A DNA stretch of 64,000 bases from Thermopolyspora sp044507605 (GTDB taxonomy: Bacteria; Actinomycetota; Actinomycetes; Streptosporangiales; Streptosporangiaceae). The notes under the pieces are model-generated. The model was not told the origin of the DNA and did no database searches. It saw only the letters and a program-made list of their open reading frames with translations. How positions within the stretch are numbered: position 1 is the first letter of the stretch; each line of letters opens with the position of its first letter. This document shows positions 1 through 8,474 of this stretch, piece after piece. The DNA lies in NCBI GenBank assembly GCA_044507605.1, contig JBIQJI010000016.1, positions 30,498 through 94,497 on the forward strand, in the 5' to 3' direction. The translations under genes and the position numbers were made by a program.

Positions 1-1740
1 GGCGAGCTGGGTGTATCCGTAGTCGACCAGGCCGATCGACAGCGTGGTGAGCAGCTGCGTGCCCGTCGTGGTCAGCATGATCACGATACTGAGTTCCTTC
101 AGGCCCGACACGAACGGCAGGATCACCCCGGTGACCAGCGCACCCTTCTGGATCGGCACGACGATGTGCCGCATCCGCCGCAGCCACGACGCGCCGCACA
201 GCTGCGCGGCCTCCTCGGGTTCGCGGCCGAGCTGCACCATCGCGGCGATGCCCGACCGCGACGAGTACGGCAGGTGCGTCACCGCCATCACCAGGATCAG
301 CAGCACGGTCGTGCCGTACAGCGCCGGGATGGGCCCGCGCCGGATCGCGAACAGCGACAGCGACGCGGCGGCGAAGGCGATGCCGGGGATCAGGTACGGC
401 AGGAACGACACCTGCCGCAGGAACGTGGCCACGCGCGGCGCGGTGCCGCGGACGACGACGTACCCGATGAGCAGGCCGGCCATCCCGCAGGCCAGCGCGG
501 CGAGGCCGACGACGACGAGGCTGTTCCAGGCCGCGTGCCACAGCTCGCCGCCGCGCAGCACGCCGTGCGGGAAGCCGACCGCGCCCTGCAGGTGGTCGGC
601 CACCCAGAAGCGCAGCGTGAAGTTGTCGAGGCGGAACACCCCGGGGGTGATGGTCACGGTCGACAGCATCAGCGTGCCCACCGGCACCACCACGCTGACC
701 GTGAACACCAGCAGCCCGAGCGCGAGCGCCGGGCGCCGCCACCGCCGCAGGTCGGCGAGCCGTTCCATCGCGCCCTTGCCGCCGACGGTGACGAACCGCC
801 GGTGTTCGCGCACCAGGCGGGAGTCGCCGATGACGATGAGCACCCCGATGACGACGATCACCATCGCGATGACCGACGCCACCCCGGTGCTGCGGTCGCG
901 GATCGACTGGTACAGGCCCGTCGACAGCACCCGGAAGTCGGCGGGCAGCCCCAGGATGTACGGCGTGCCGAACGTGCCGAGCACCCGCCCGGCCACCAGC
1001 AGCACGGCCGACGACACCGCGGGCAGCATCAGCGGCAGCGTGATCCGCCGCAGCACGGTGCGCCGGGGCGCGCCCAGGATCCGGGCGGACTCCTCCAGCT
1101 GCGCGTCGAGGCGGCGCAGGGCGTTGCCGGCGAGCAGGAACACGAACGGGTAGTAGTGCAGCCCGAGCGTGATGATGATCGGCACCGCGCCGTACGCGAG
1201 CCAGTCGGGGGTGCGGATGCCCTGCGCCTGCAGGTAGCCGATCTGCCCGCCGGCCCGCTCGTTCTTGAAGAGCGTCAGCCAGGCCAGCGAGAACGTCCAC
1301 GACGGCAGCATGTACGGCACCACCAGCGCACCGGCGAGGAACCGGCGCCCGGGCATGTTGGTGCGGGTCACCAGCCAGGCCATGCCTCCGCCGAGCACCA
1401 GCGCGAGCACCACCGTGCCGGCGGCCACGATCGCGGTGTTGATCAGCGGCTGCCAGAACAGCAGGCCGCTGATCCGGGAGCGGAACACGCGCCACAGGTA
1501 GTAGCCGGTCCACTCGCCGGGCTGCTGGGCCGCGTGGTCCTGGTCGCCGTACTGCACGCGGAAGGCGTCGGAGACGACCGACACCAGCGGCGCGACGACG
1601 AGGTAGAGCAGCAGGAGCACGAGCACGAGGCCGAGCAGCGCGGTGGGGTCGTGGCGCAGCACCCGCAAGCGGTAGAGCGCCCTGCGGCGTCGCGGTGGCG
1701 AGGGAGGACTCGAGGGGGGATCCTCGGTGAGAACCGCCAT
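1..1740 (-). CDS. ABC transporter permease, two-domain (3' end outside window)
   Basis: This is a fused inner-membrane permease of the ferric iron / 2-aminoethylphosphonate type. 580 codons are in the window and no stop is reached. It begins MAVLTEDPPSSPP, followed by a hydrophobic segment near residues 30-52. Two copies of the EAA coupling loop are visible: EESARILGAPRRT near residue 213 and EPEEAAQLCGASWLRR near residue 510. This means two permease domains in one chain. The ATG at 1740 follows an AAGGACA-like ribosome site. It is the fourth gene after the binding protein (3654-4850), and a phosphate transporter pair lies between. The ATPase subunit must lie outside the window. Substrate is inferred from context only; iron or another solute remains possible. 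Confidence 0.88.
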   Translation of the reverse strand, partial: MAVLTEDPPSSPPSPPRRRRALYRLRVLRHDPTALLGLVLVLLLLYLVVAPLVSVVSDAFRVQYGDQDHAAQQPGEWTGYYLWRVFRSRISGLLFWQPLINTAIVAAGTVVLALVLGGGMAWLVTRTNMPGRRFLAGALVVPYMLPSWTFSLAWLTLFKNERAGGQIGYLQAQGIRTPDWLAYGAVPIIITLGLHYYPFVFLLAGNALRRLDAQLEESARILGAPRRTVLRRITLPLMLPAVSSAVLLVAGRVLGTFGTPYILGLPADFRVLSTGLYQSIRDRSTGVASVIAMVIVVIGVLIVIGDSRLVREHRRFVTVGGKGAMERLADLRRWRRPALALGLLVFTVSVVVPVGTLMLSTVTITPGVFRLDNFTLRFWVADHLQGAVGFPHGVLRGGELWHAAWNSLVVVGLAALACGMAGLLIGYVVVRGTAPRVATFLRQVSFLPYLIPGIAFAAASLSLFAIRRGPIPALYGTTVLLILVMAVTHLPYSSRSGIAAMVQLGREPEEAAQLCGASWLRRMRHIVVPIQKGALVTGVILPFVSGLKELSIVIMLTTTGTQLLTTLSIGLVDYGYTQLA

Positions 1741-1860
1741 GGGAGGTGTCCTTCGGGGTCTTTCAACGTCTGACGGGGGTCGAGCGGGGTGGTCGCGGGG
1801 TCGTGGGACGGGGCCTGCGGCGGAGCGGGCGGGGCGGGCGCGGACGTGGCGGCATCGGGG

Positions 1861-2637
1861 TCAGTGACTGCGCTTGAGCATGGCGTCGGCGAGGGCGTCG
1901 GCCGCCTCGCCGAGGCGCCGGGCGACGGCGTCCAGGCGGGACAGCAGCTCGCGGCGGCGCAGCACGTCCATGTCGAGCGGGCCGGAGAACAGCTGGGCCA
2001 GCCCGGCCTGGTAGTGCTGGCGGACCCGGTTGCACGCCTTGCGGGTGGCCAGTACCGCCTTGGTGACCCCACCGGGATCGCTGATCATCTTGGTGACGGC
2101 CGTCTCCAGCTCGCCCAGCCCGTCGATGATCGCTTCGAGCGGCTGGACGCCGAAGGTGAGGTCGGCCGGGCCGTACAGGTCGGCCTCGCGGACGTAGTCG
2201 CGCAGGTGGTCCAGCACATCGTCGATCGAGCGCGACAGCCGGAACAGGTCCTCGCGGTCGACCGGGGTGGCGAGCATGCGGCGCAGCACGCGCACCAGCT
2301 CGGCCCGCTCGGCGTCGCCCTCGTGCTCCACGTCGGCCATGCGGGTGCGCGCCGAGGAGGGGTCGATGTGGCCGGCGGCGGCCTCGACCGCCAGCCTGGC
2401 GCCGGCCCGCGCCACCTCGATGTGCCCGGCCACCAGGTCGACGACGCGCAGCGCGGACCGGCCCCGCAGGTCGTCGACGGCCATCGTGATCCGCCGCCAG
2501 ACGCGGCGCCGTCCCTTGCGGCCCCGCCCCCGGGGGTTCCGCCGCTGGGAGCCGGTGGCCCTCGGCGGCTCGCCGCCGGTCGGGTGGCCGCCGGTCGCGC
2601 CGCCGTTCCCGTCGCCGGTGGGGTGCGGGCCGCTCAC
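1861..2637 (-). CDS. DUF47 / PhoU-like accessory protein of a PiT transporter
   Basis: 258 residues, mostly charged helices (ADVEHEGDAERAELVRVLRR, SIDDVLDHLRDYVREADLYG), which is the pattern of the PhoU-like DUF47 family. These cytoplasmic proteins accompany PiT phosphate transporters and probably gate or regulate them. The GTG at 2637 overlaps the TGA of the upstream pit gene as GTGA, so translational coupling is likely. The first ~50 residues are Gly/Pro/Arg-rich and poorly conserved looking. An internal ATG at 2484 (MAVDDLRGR) starts the conserved part and is an alternative start. The pairing with a transporter of matching family makes the assignment good. Confidence 0.82.
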   Translation of the reverse strand: MSGPHPTGDGNGGATGGHPTGGEPPRATGSQRRNPRGRGRKGRRRVWRRITMAVDDLRGRSALRVVDLVAGHIEVARAGARLAVEAAAGHIDPSSARTRMADVEHEGDAERAELVRVLRRMLATPVDREDLFRLSRSIDDVLDHLRDYVREADLYGPADLTFGVQPLEAIIDGLGELETAVTKMISDPGGVTKAVLATRKACNRVRQHYQAGLAQLFSGPLDMDVLRRRELLSRLDAVARRLGEAADALADAMLKRSH

Positions 2638-3617
2638 AGCGCCCCCACGGCCAGCCCGGCCGCCCAGCCCAGGGCCATGGACGATGGCAGTGTCAGCAGC
2701 CACGCCATTCCGAGATTCAGCACTCCCTGCCATCGGACCCTCCGTGTTCCCTCACTCGCCGCCACCCCGATCACGCCTCCCGTGAGCGACTGTGTCATGC
2801 TCACCGGGCTGCCCAGGGCGGAGCTGCCCAGCACCGCCGCGGCCGCCGCGGTCTCCGCCCAGGCGATGTGCTGCGGGCGGGCCAGCACGAGCCCGCGGGC
2901 GAGCCGCTCCCCCATCCGGGTCAGGCTCACCAGCATGCCCAGCACGAACACGACGGCCACGACGGCCAGCCACGGCAGGGGCACGTCGGGCGCCTCCGCC
3001 CGGCCGGGCCCGCCCCTTCTCGCGACCTGCAGTGCCACGCCGGCCACGGCCAGCATCTTCTGGCCGTCGTTGAGGGCGTAGGCGACGCACTGGGCGGTGT
3101 ACGCGACCAGGTGGGCCACCGGCACGGCCTGCGGCATGCGGCTCCACGAGGGCACCCGCCGTGCCAGCATCCCGAGCAGGTAGCCGACGGCGAGCCCCAC
3201 CAGCGGGGCGGCGACGCCGACCGCCAGGACGACGCCGAGGTCGGCCCAGCCGACCCGCAGTCCCGCGCCGAGGCCGGCGCCGGCGATGCCGCCGATCACG
3301 GCCAGGGTGAGGCTGGTGGGCAGCCCCCGCTGGGTCAGCACGGCCACCACGACGAGGGCCATCACCACGCCGGCGAGGAACGCCGCCGCGCCCTGCTCCC
3401 CGTCGAGCCCGGCCAGCCGGTCGGTGAACGTGGCGGCCACGGCCGTGCCGAGCAGCGTCGGCACGACGACCATGGCCAGCGGCGGCAGCGCCGCCGCCAG
3501 CAGGCCGGGGGTGCGCGGGAAGCGGACCGCGAGCGACAGCAGCACGGCCCCGTCGTTCGCGCCGCAGACCAGCACGAAGACGACGGCGACGATGGCGAAC
3601 GCGGTGATCCAGAGCAT
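2634..3617 (-). CDS. pit: PiT family inorganic phosphate transporter
   Basis: 327-residue integral membrane protein with about ten hydrophobic segments. The two PiT signature repeats are recognisable: VCGANDGAVLLSLAVRFP near the N-terminus (GAND motif) and YALNDGQKMLAVAG in the second half (ND..K). The GSPVSMTQSLTGGVIG stretch matches the family G-P-V-S-T-TH loop, with Gln replacing His. PiT proteins move metal-phosphate with H+ or Na+. The ATG at 3617 lies 36 bases after the binding-protein stop, and its own stop overlaps the PhoU-like gene. Its position inside an ABC-import operon suggests that phosphate is handled with the imported solute. It could import Pi or, less usually, release excess Pi freed inside the cell. 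Confidence 0.88.
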   Translation of the reverse strand: MLWITAFAIVAVVFVLVCGANDGAVLLSLAVRFPRTPGLLAAALPPLAMVVVPTLLGTAVAATFTDRLAGLDGEQGAAAFLAGVVMALVVVAVLTQRGLPTSLTLAVIGGIAGAGLGAGLRVGWADLGVVLAVGVAAPLVGLAVGYLLGMLARRVPSWSRMPQAVPVAHLVAYTAQCVAYALNDGQKMLAVAGVALQVARRGGPGRAEAPDVPLPWLAVVAVVFVLGMLVSLTRMGERLARGLVLARPQHIAWAETAAAAAVLGSSALGSPVSMTQSLTGGVIGVAASEGTRRVRWQGVLNLGMAWLLTLPSSMALGWAAGLAVGAL

Positions 3618-3653
3618 CAGCCGGCGGCCCCGTCGCTCGTCATCTGCCGGTCC

Positions 3654-4850
3654 TCATCCGTGGTTGACGCGCCAGAAGTCGGTCACGTCCTGCCGGTTCT
3701 TGAAGTCGTTGACCAGCAGGCCGGAGTCGACGTGGAACAGGTCCTTGTCCCAGTCGGACAGCCCGGGCAGCGGCAGGCCGAACGCCGGCACCTTCGAGTT
3801 GCCGGAGACGCCGCCCTCGGCGATCTCGTGCTTGACGCCTTCCTCGGTCATGATGAAGTGGATGAACAGCTTCGCCGCGTTGGGATGCTTGGTCTTGGTG
3901 GCGATCTGGGCGTACTTGGCGTAGGTGTAGCCCGAGAACGGCTTCATGCCCTCGCAGACGCTCTGCTGGTAGCCCTTCTCTTCGTTGTTGCGGAACTTCG
4001 AGATCGACATCAGGGCGATCTTGGTGTCCTGCGCGGTGGGCGCGCCCACCGCGGCCGAGATGTCCTCGTCCGATCCGGTCAGCACGGGCTGGTTCACCGA
4101 GATCCGCTTGATCCACTCCCACGCGGCGTTCTGCTCCTTGGTCTCCAGCGGTTTGCCGTACTTCTCCTGGTACGCCTGCTCCAACTCGTCACTACCATGC
4201 GCGACGAGCTGCGTGAACAGCAACAACACGGTGGGTTTGCCCACGGGGTCCTGCATGACGAGTTTGCCGCGCCACTCCGGCTCGGTCAGGTCCCAGATGT
4301 TCTTGATCGGGCAGCCGCCGGGCGACAGCCTGGGGTTGTAGGCGAACACGTTGGCCTTCGACAGGGCCATCAGCGGGTTGCGGTTGGCCTCCGGGATGTC
4401 GTTCAGCAGGTCGGCGGGCACCCAGGTGTGCACGATGTGCTGCGGGACGAGCTGGCCCACGAGCACGCCCCCGTCCTCGAACATCGTGGCGTCGATCGTG
4501 ACGTTGTCGGCCTTGTTCTCGCGGATCATCTTCTCGGCGGTCTCCGGCGAACCGGACTTCACGCCCTCCATCGGGATGCCGTACTTGGCGGTGAACGCCT
4601 TCGCGACGTCCTCGATGTCGCCGCTCGAGTCGTACACCGTCAGGCCGCCCTCCTTTTTGGCGGCGGCTATGAGCGCGTCCAGGTCGAGGGACGAGTCGAC
4701 CGAGGCGGCGGGCAGCGGCTCGGCGGACGTGCCGCCCGTGTCCTGGACCGCCGCATCACCGCCCGTGGACGGCGCACACGCGCCGATCAGCAGGACGGCC
4801 GTAGCGGTCGACAGCGCTCCGGCGAAGATCTTCGGGGTACGCCGCGTCAT
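3654..4850 (-). CDS. ABC transporter substrate-binding lipoprotein
   Basis: 398 residues. The N-terminus is a lipoprotein signal (MTRRTPKIFAGALSTA, then VLLIGAC) with the lipidated Cys at residue 25. The mature part resembles family 1/6 extracellular solute-binding proteins of the Fe3+/2-aminoethylphosphonate/thiamine class (LTVYDSSGDIEDVAKAFTAK; MIRENKADNVTIDA; FIHFIMTEEGVKHEIAEGG). The ATG at 4850 was chosen because the lipobox falls at the normal distance; the longer frame to 4946 adds an unlikely N-terminus. It is the first gene of the operon, with a ~120-base leader behind a TTGACA/TACAAT promoter (4979-5006). That promoter overlaps a candidate operator of the divergent GntR regulator. 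The ligand is not provable from sequence; phosphonate is favoured by the neighbours. Confidence 0.85.
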   Translation of the reverse strand: MTRRTPKIFAGALSTATAVLLIGACAPSTGGDAAVQDTGGTSAEPLPAASVDSSLDLDALIAAAKKEGGLTVYDSSGDIEDVAKAFTAKYGIPMEGVKSGSPETAEKMIRENKADNVTIDATMFEDGGVLVGQLVPQHIVHTWVPADLLNDIPEANRNPLMALSKANVFAYNPRLSPGGCPIKNIWDLTEPEWRGKLVMQDPVGKPTVLLLFTQLVAHGSDELEQAYQEKYGKPLETKEQNAAWEWIKRISVNQPVLTGSDEDISAAVGAPTAQDTKIALMSISKFRNNEEKGYQQSVCEGMKPFSGYTYAKYAQIATKTKHPNAAKLFIHFIMTEEGVKHEIAEGGVSGNSKVPAFGLPLPGLSDWDKDLFHVDSGLLVNDFKNRQDVTDFWRVNHG

Positions 4851-4978
4851 CGCGTCGCTCCTTCGCTGGTCACGAGGCGCCTCGCGCCTCGCGGGGGGTG
4901 GTACGAGTGGGCCCGAGCCCCGGTTCGGGCACCACATGATGTGCATGGTCGGCGAAACGAAACTCTTGGATCATCAGG

Positions 4979-5006
4979 ATGTACATTACGTGAACAGTTT
5001 GTCAAG
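4979..5006 (-). promoter_or_regulatory. Promoter of the ABC/PiT operon
   Basis: Reading the minus strand: -35 TTGACA (5006-5001), a 16-base spacer, then -10 TACAAT (4984-4979). This is unusually close to the sigma-70 consensus for such GC-rich DNA. The -35 box lies inside the operator copy at 4998-5014, so repressor binding there would block it. Confidence 0.7.
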
Positions 5007-5014
5007 ACATTCTT
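4998..5014. promoter_or_regulatory. Candidate GntR operator, copy 1
   Basis: GTTTGTCAAGACATTCT occurs here and again, base for base, at 5155-5171. Its core TGTCAAGACA (5001-5010) is a TGTC-NN-GACA palindrome like those bound by HutC/UTRA-type GntR repressors. It overlaps the -35 of the importer promoter. Confidence 0.65.
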
Positions 5015-5154
5015 ACCTAACGAGGGACGGTTCGGCCGTCTTCGTGATCGTTTTCGCCGCACTCCGCACGGGCCCGCGCAGGCGCCTCGGCCCCCAGGCC
5101 GTCCTGGCCACCCGCCCCCTGGCGGGCCGGCGCGGACGACGGTAAGATCGGCCC

Positions 5155-5171
5155 GTTTGTCAAGACATTCT
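5155..5171. promoter_or_regulatory. Candidate GntR operator, copy 2, with regulator promoter
   Basis: Exact second copy of the 17-bp element; core TGTCAAGACA at 5158-5167. A plus-strand promoter can be read as TTGTCA (5157-5162), 17 bases, TAACCT (5180-5185), so the operator also covers the regulator's own promoter (autoregulation). Between the two copies (5015-5154), in the 371-base gene-free stretch 4851-5221, I see nothing else. Confidence 0.65.
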
Positions 5172-5221
5172 GATGTCGCTAACCTATTGCCACCATCTGC
5201 ATTCGGCGGCAAGGGAGCAGG

Positions 5222-5956
5222 ATGAGCCCTGACATCGACCTCGATCGGTCGAGCCCCGTTCCCCTCTACTTCCAGGTGGCCGAGCAGATCTCCGACGCGA
5301 TCAAGCGCGGCGACCTGCCGCCCGGGTCGCGGCTGGACAACGAGATCCAGCTCGCCGACCGGCTCGGCCTGTCGCGCCCCACGATCCGTCAGGCGATCCA
5401 GTATCTCGTGGACAAGGGCCTGCTGGTGCGCAAACGCGGAGTCGGCACCCAGGTCGTCCACGGCCAGGTCAAGCGTAGCGTCGAACTCACCAGCCTGTAC
5501 GACGACCTGCGCCGCGCCGGGCAGAACCCCGCGACCAAGCTGATCTCCTGCGGCCCCGAGCCGGCCGGCGACGAGATCGCCGGCGTGCTCGGCGTCGAAC
5601 CCGGCACCGAGGTGATCTATTTAGAACGGCTGCGCTACGCCGGCGGCGAGCCCCTGGCCCTGCTGCACAACTGGCTGCCGGCCGGGCTCGCCTCCCTCAC
5701 CGCCGAGACCCTGGAGGCGCGCGGCCTGTACGAGCTGCTGCGCGGCTCGGGCGTGCGCATGCGCGTGGCCAACCAGCGCATCGGCGCGCGGTCGGCCACC
5801 GCGGCCGAGGCCCGCCTGCTCGACGAGCGCAGGGGCGCCCCCCTGCTCACGATGGTGCGCACGACGTACGACGACCAGGGCCGGGCCGTCGAGCACGGCT
5901 CGCACGTCTACCGTGCCTCGCACTACTCGCTGGAGGTCACGCTCATCGAGCGCTGA
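5222..5956 (+). CDS. GntR family regulator with UTRA domain
   Basis: 244 residues. The N-terminal winged helix is classical GntR (LPPGSRLDNEIQLADRLGLS, then RPTIRQAIQYLVDKGLLVRK, residues ~30-70), followed by a UTRA ligand domain (~90-238, ending RASHYSLEVTL). UTRA regulators bind small effectors and usually repress the adjacent transport or catabolic operon. The ATG at 5222 follows AGGGAG. The gene is divergent from the ABC/PiT operon, with two identical operator candidates between them. PhnR-type phosphonate regulators belong to this subfamily, but so do sugar-amine and histidine regulators. Its last 34 bases overlap the 3' end of the convergent dedA gene. Confidence 0.9.
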   Translation: MSPDIDLDRSSPVPLYFQVAEQISDAIKRGDLPPGSRLDNEIQLADRLGLSRPTIRQAIQYLVDKGLLVRKRGVGTQVVHGQVKRSVELTSLYDDLRRAGQNPATKLISCGPEPAGDEIAGVLGVEPGTEVIYLERLRYAGGEPLALLHNWLPAGLASLTAETLEARGLYELLRGSGVRMRVANQRIGARSATAAEARLLDERRGAPLLTMVRTTYDDQGRAVEHGSHVYRASHYSLEVTLIER

Positions 5957-6600
5957 CCCCCGCCGCCCGCCGTCTCGGCCTCGGGCGTGGTCTCGGCCGC
6001 CGGGCCGCGGGTCATGCGGCGCTTGACGTACACGGTGATGCCGAGACCGAACAGGGCCGCCGCGGCCAGGCCCGCCCACGAGAACCCCTTCAGCCATCGC
6101 TCGGCGACCATGCCCAGGTAGTAGACGGCGGCGGTGGTGCCGCCGGCCCAGCAGACGCCGCCGAGCACGTTGGCGATCAGGAACCGCCAGTAGGGCATGC
6201 GCAGGGCACCGGCGAGCGGCCCCGCGAGGATGCGCAGCAGCGCGATGAACCGGCCGAGGAAGACCGCCCACACGCCCCACTTCTCGAACATGGCGCAGGC
6301 CCGGTCGATGTGCTCGGGGCCGAAATGCCGCGGGAACCTGCGGCCGAGCCGGGCGAACAGGTGGCGGCCGCCCTTGCGGCCGATGAGATATCCGATGGAG
6401 TCGCCGACGATGGCCCCCGCGGCCGCGCACACGCCCACCCACACCGGGCTCACGACGTGCTGGGCGGCGAGGAGCGCGGCGCTGACCAGCACGATCTCGC
6501 CGGGCAGGGGGATGCCGAGGCTCTCCAACCCGATGACCGCCGCGACCAGCACGTAGATCCACACGTGCGGGATCGTGTGCAGCCACTCCTCGACATGCAT
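5923..6600 (-). CDS. DedA family membrane protein
   Basis: 225 residues with four to five membrane segments. DedA hallmarks are present: the LESLGIPLPGEIVLVSAALL re-entrant region (residues ~24-43), GDSIGYLIGRKGG, and the FLGRFIALLRILAGPLAGAL motif containing the conserved F.GR..P/A.R block. DedA proteins act in envelope homeostasis, probably as undecaprenyl-phosphate or lipid flippases driven by proton motive force. The ATG at 6600 follows GGGGGAG. The C-terminal tail (AGGGGQRSMSVTSSE) is read from DNA that also encodes the last residues of the convergent GntR gene. It may be the last gene of the menB-menD run, 128 bases after menD. Confidence 0.88.
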   Translation of the reverse strand: MHVEEWLHTIPHVWIYVLVAAVIGLESLGIPLPGEIVLVSAALLAAQHVVSPVWVGVCAAAGAIVGDSIGYLIGRKGGRHLFARLGRRFPRHFGPEHIDRACAMFEKWGVWAVFLGRFIALLRILAGPLAGALRMPYWRFLIANVLGGVCWAGGTTAAVYYLGMVAERWLKGFSWAGLAAAALFGLGITVYVKRRMTRGPAAETTPEAETAGGGGQRSMSVTSSE

Positions 6601-6728
6601 GTGCGCTCCCCCAAAGGCGTGATCACCCGAACGCCCGGAATATCGCCGGATCCCCGATTCATCCGTCGAGCCACCGGACCACCGATCGGCCCATTCTGTC
6701 GTACTCGGGCCGTCACGCAAACGCCGGC

Positions 6729-8393
6729 TCAGCCGAGCGCGGCGCGGATCGCCTCGTGCGCCGCCTCGCGCATCGCGGCGTGCACCGCGGCGTTGGCCGC
6801 CCGCTCGGTGCGGGCCTCGACGATGCGCGGGCCCTCCCCCCTGATGGCCTTCGGCAGGTCGTCGATCGAGGTCAGCAGGGTGTACGGGGTGCCGGTCGCC
6901 GCCGCGAGATACCCGATGTCGACGCCGTGCGGGGTGCCGAAGACCCGCTCGAACGGGGCGTTCAGCGCGGCCTGCGGCAGCAGCGAGAAGATGCCGCCGC
7001 CGTCGTTGTTGACCACGACGATGCACAGATCGGGCCGGGGCTCGCGCGGCCCGAGGATCAGCCCGTTCTGGTCGTGCAGCAGGGCGAGGTCGCCGAGCAG
7101 GGCGTACGCCGGCCCGTTGTGGGCCAGGGCGGCGCCCATCGCCGACGAGACCAGGCCGTCGATGCCCGAGGCGCCCCGGTTGCCGAGCAGCCGCAGCCCG
7201 CGGCGGGGCCGCATCGCCTGCTCGAGGTCGCGGATCGGCATCGACGAGCCGCAGAACAGCAGCGACCCGTTGGGCAGCGCGTCGGCCAGGTCGCGGGCCA
7301 GCCGCGGCTCGCTCAGGCCGGCGCCGTCGAGCACCTCGTCGACCGCCCGGCGGGCCGCCGCGTCGGCGTGCCGCCAGGCCTGCAGCCACTGGTCGTCGCC
7401 GGGGGCGACCGCGATCTCGGCCGACTGGGCGACCTGCGTGGCGGACCGGGTGGGGTCGGGCCAGCGGGCCAGGCCGGGCGACACCACCACATGCTCGTCG
7501 GCCCGCTTCAGCCACGACAGCAGCGGCCGCGACAGCCCGGGACGGCCCAGGGTGACCACGACGTCGGGCCGCAGCGCGTCGGCGAACTCGGGCACGCCGA
7601 GCAGGAAATGGTAGGTGGAGATGGCGTGGTCGCCGTAGCGGGCGCCGCCGGTCGGCTCCGACAGCACCGGCCAGCCGGCCATGCCGGCCGCGGCGACATA
7701 GCGCCGCACGTTGACCGCGCCGTCGCCCACCACGAGCACGCCGCGCCGGGTCGGCGTCACGTGCAGCCCCGAAGACGGGGGCGCGACGCGCAGCCGCACC
7801 CACGAACCGGCCGAGTCGCCGTCGAGCGGCTCGCACCAGGTGGTGTCGCCGTCGGGGATCAGCGGCTCGCGGAAGGCCAGGTTGAGGTGCACCGGGCCGG
7901 GGTCGCCCGGGCCCAGGGCCCGCTGGTAGGCCCGCGCCGCCGTGGACCGCCAGTAGGCCACCTGGCCGGGCCGCTCCTCGGGCACGCCGATCTCGGTGAA
8001 CCAGCGCACCGACGTGCCGTACAGCTTGAGCTGGTCGATGGTCTGGTTGGCGCCGGTGTCGCGCAGCTCGGGCGGCCGGTCGGCCGTGATCACCAGGAGC
8101 GGCACCCCGGCCTCGTGCGCCTCGATCACCGCCGGGTGCAGGTTCGCCGCCGCGCTGCCCGAGGTGCACATCACCGCCACGGGGCGGTCGGAGCGCCGGG
8201 CCAGGCCCAGGGCGAGGAACGACGCCGAGCGCTCGTCGACGCGCACGTGCAGCCGCACCCGTGAGTCGGCGTGGACCGCCAGCGCGAGCGGCGCGGACCG
8301 TGAGCCGGGCGCCAGCACCACCTCGGTCAGCCCGCACCGCACGAGCTCGTCGACCAGGACGGTGGCGAGGGCCGTCGCTGGGTTCACCCGCAT
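6729..8393 (-). CDS. menD: 2-succinyl-5-enolpyruvyl-6-hydroxy-3-cyclohexene-1-carboxylate synthase
   Basis: 554-residue thiamine-diphosphate enzyme of classical menaquinone synthesis, joining isochorismate and 2-oxoglutarate. Diagnostic stretches are VLAPGSRSAPLALAVH, VDERSASFLALGLAR with the catalytic Glu region, CTSGSAAANLHPAVIEAHE, and the ThDP/Mg-binding GDLALLHDQNG followed by VVNNDGGGIFSLLPQ. Full length compared with the ~550-residue family. The ATG at 8393 lies 81 bases after the menB stop on the same strand, so the two are probably cotranscribed. A Men route rather than the futalosine route separates this organism from most Streptomyces. Confidence 0.95.
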   Translation of the reverse strand: MRVNPATALATVLVDELVRCGLTEVVLAPGSRSAPLALAVHADSRVRLHVRVDERSASFLALGLARRSDRPVAVMCTSGSAAANLHPAVIEAHEAGVPLLVITADRPPELRDTGANQTIDQLKLYGTSVRWFTEIGVPEERPGQVAYWRSTAARAYQRALGPGDPGPVHLNLAFREPLIPDGDTTWCEPLDGDSAGSWVRLRVAPPSSGLHVTPTRRGVLVVGDGAVNVRRYVAAAGMAGWPVLSEPTGGARYGDHAISTYHFLLGVPEFADALRPDVVVTLGRPGLSRPLLSWLKRADEHVVVSPGLARWPDPTRSATQVAQSAEIAVAPGDDQWLQAWRHADAAARRAVDEVLDGAGLSEPRLARDLADALPNGSLLFCGSSMPIRDLEQAMRPRRGLRLLGNRGASGIDGLVSSAMGAALAHNGPAYALLGDLALLHDQNGLILGPREPRPDLCIVVVNNDGGGIFSLLPQAALNAPFERVFGTPHGVDIGYLAAATGTPYTLLTSIDDLPKAIRGEGPRIVEARTERAANAAVHAAMREAAHEAIRAALG

Positions 8394-8474
8394 TCCCTCC
8401 GCATCGTGCCGCGCCTGCCCGGCTGCGCCGCTCTCCAGGACCTCCCGTGTCCGACTTCGCGTCGGGCCGGGCCC

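Noticed and set aside
166..1773. A 535-residue plus-strand reading frame (and the related 44-1153 frame)
   Set aside because: Antisense to the ABC permease, which has clear EAA loops on the minus strand.
2868..5225. A 785-residue plus-strand reading frame
   Set aside because: Runs antisense through PiT and the binding protein and across the divergent promoter; no recognisable domain.
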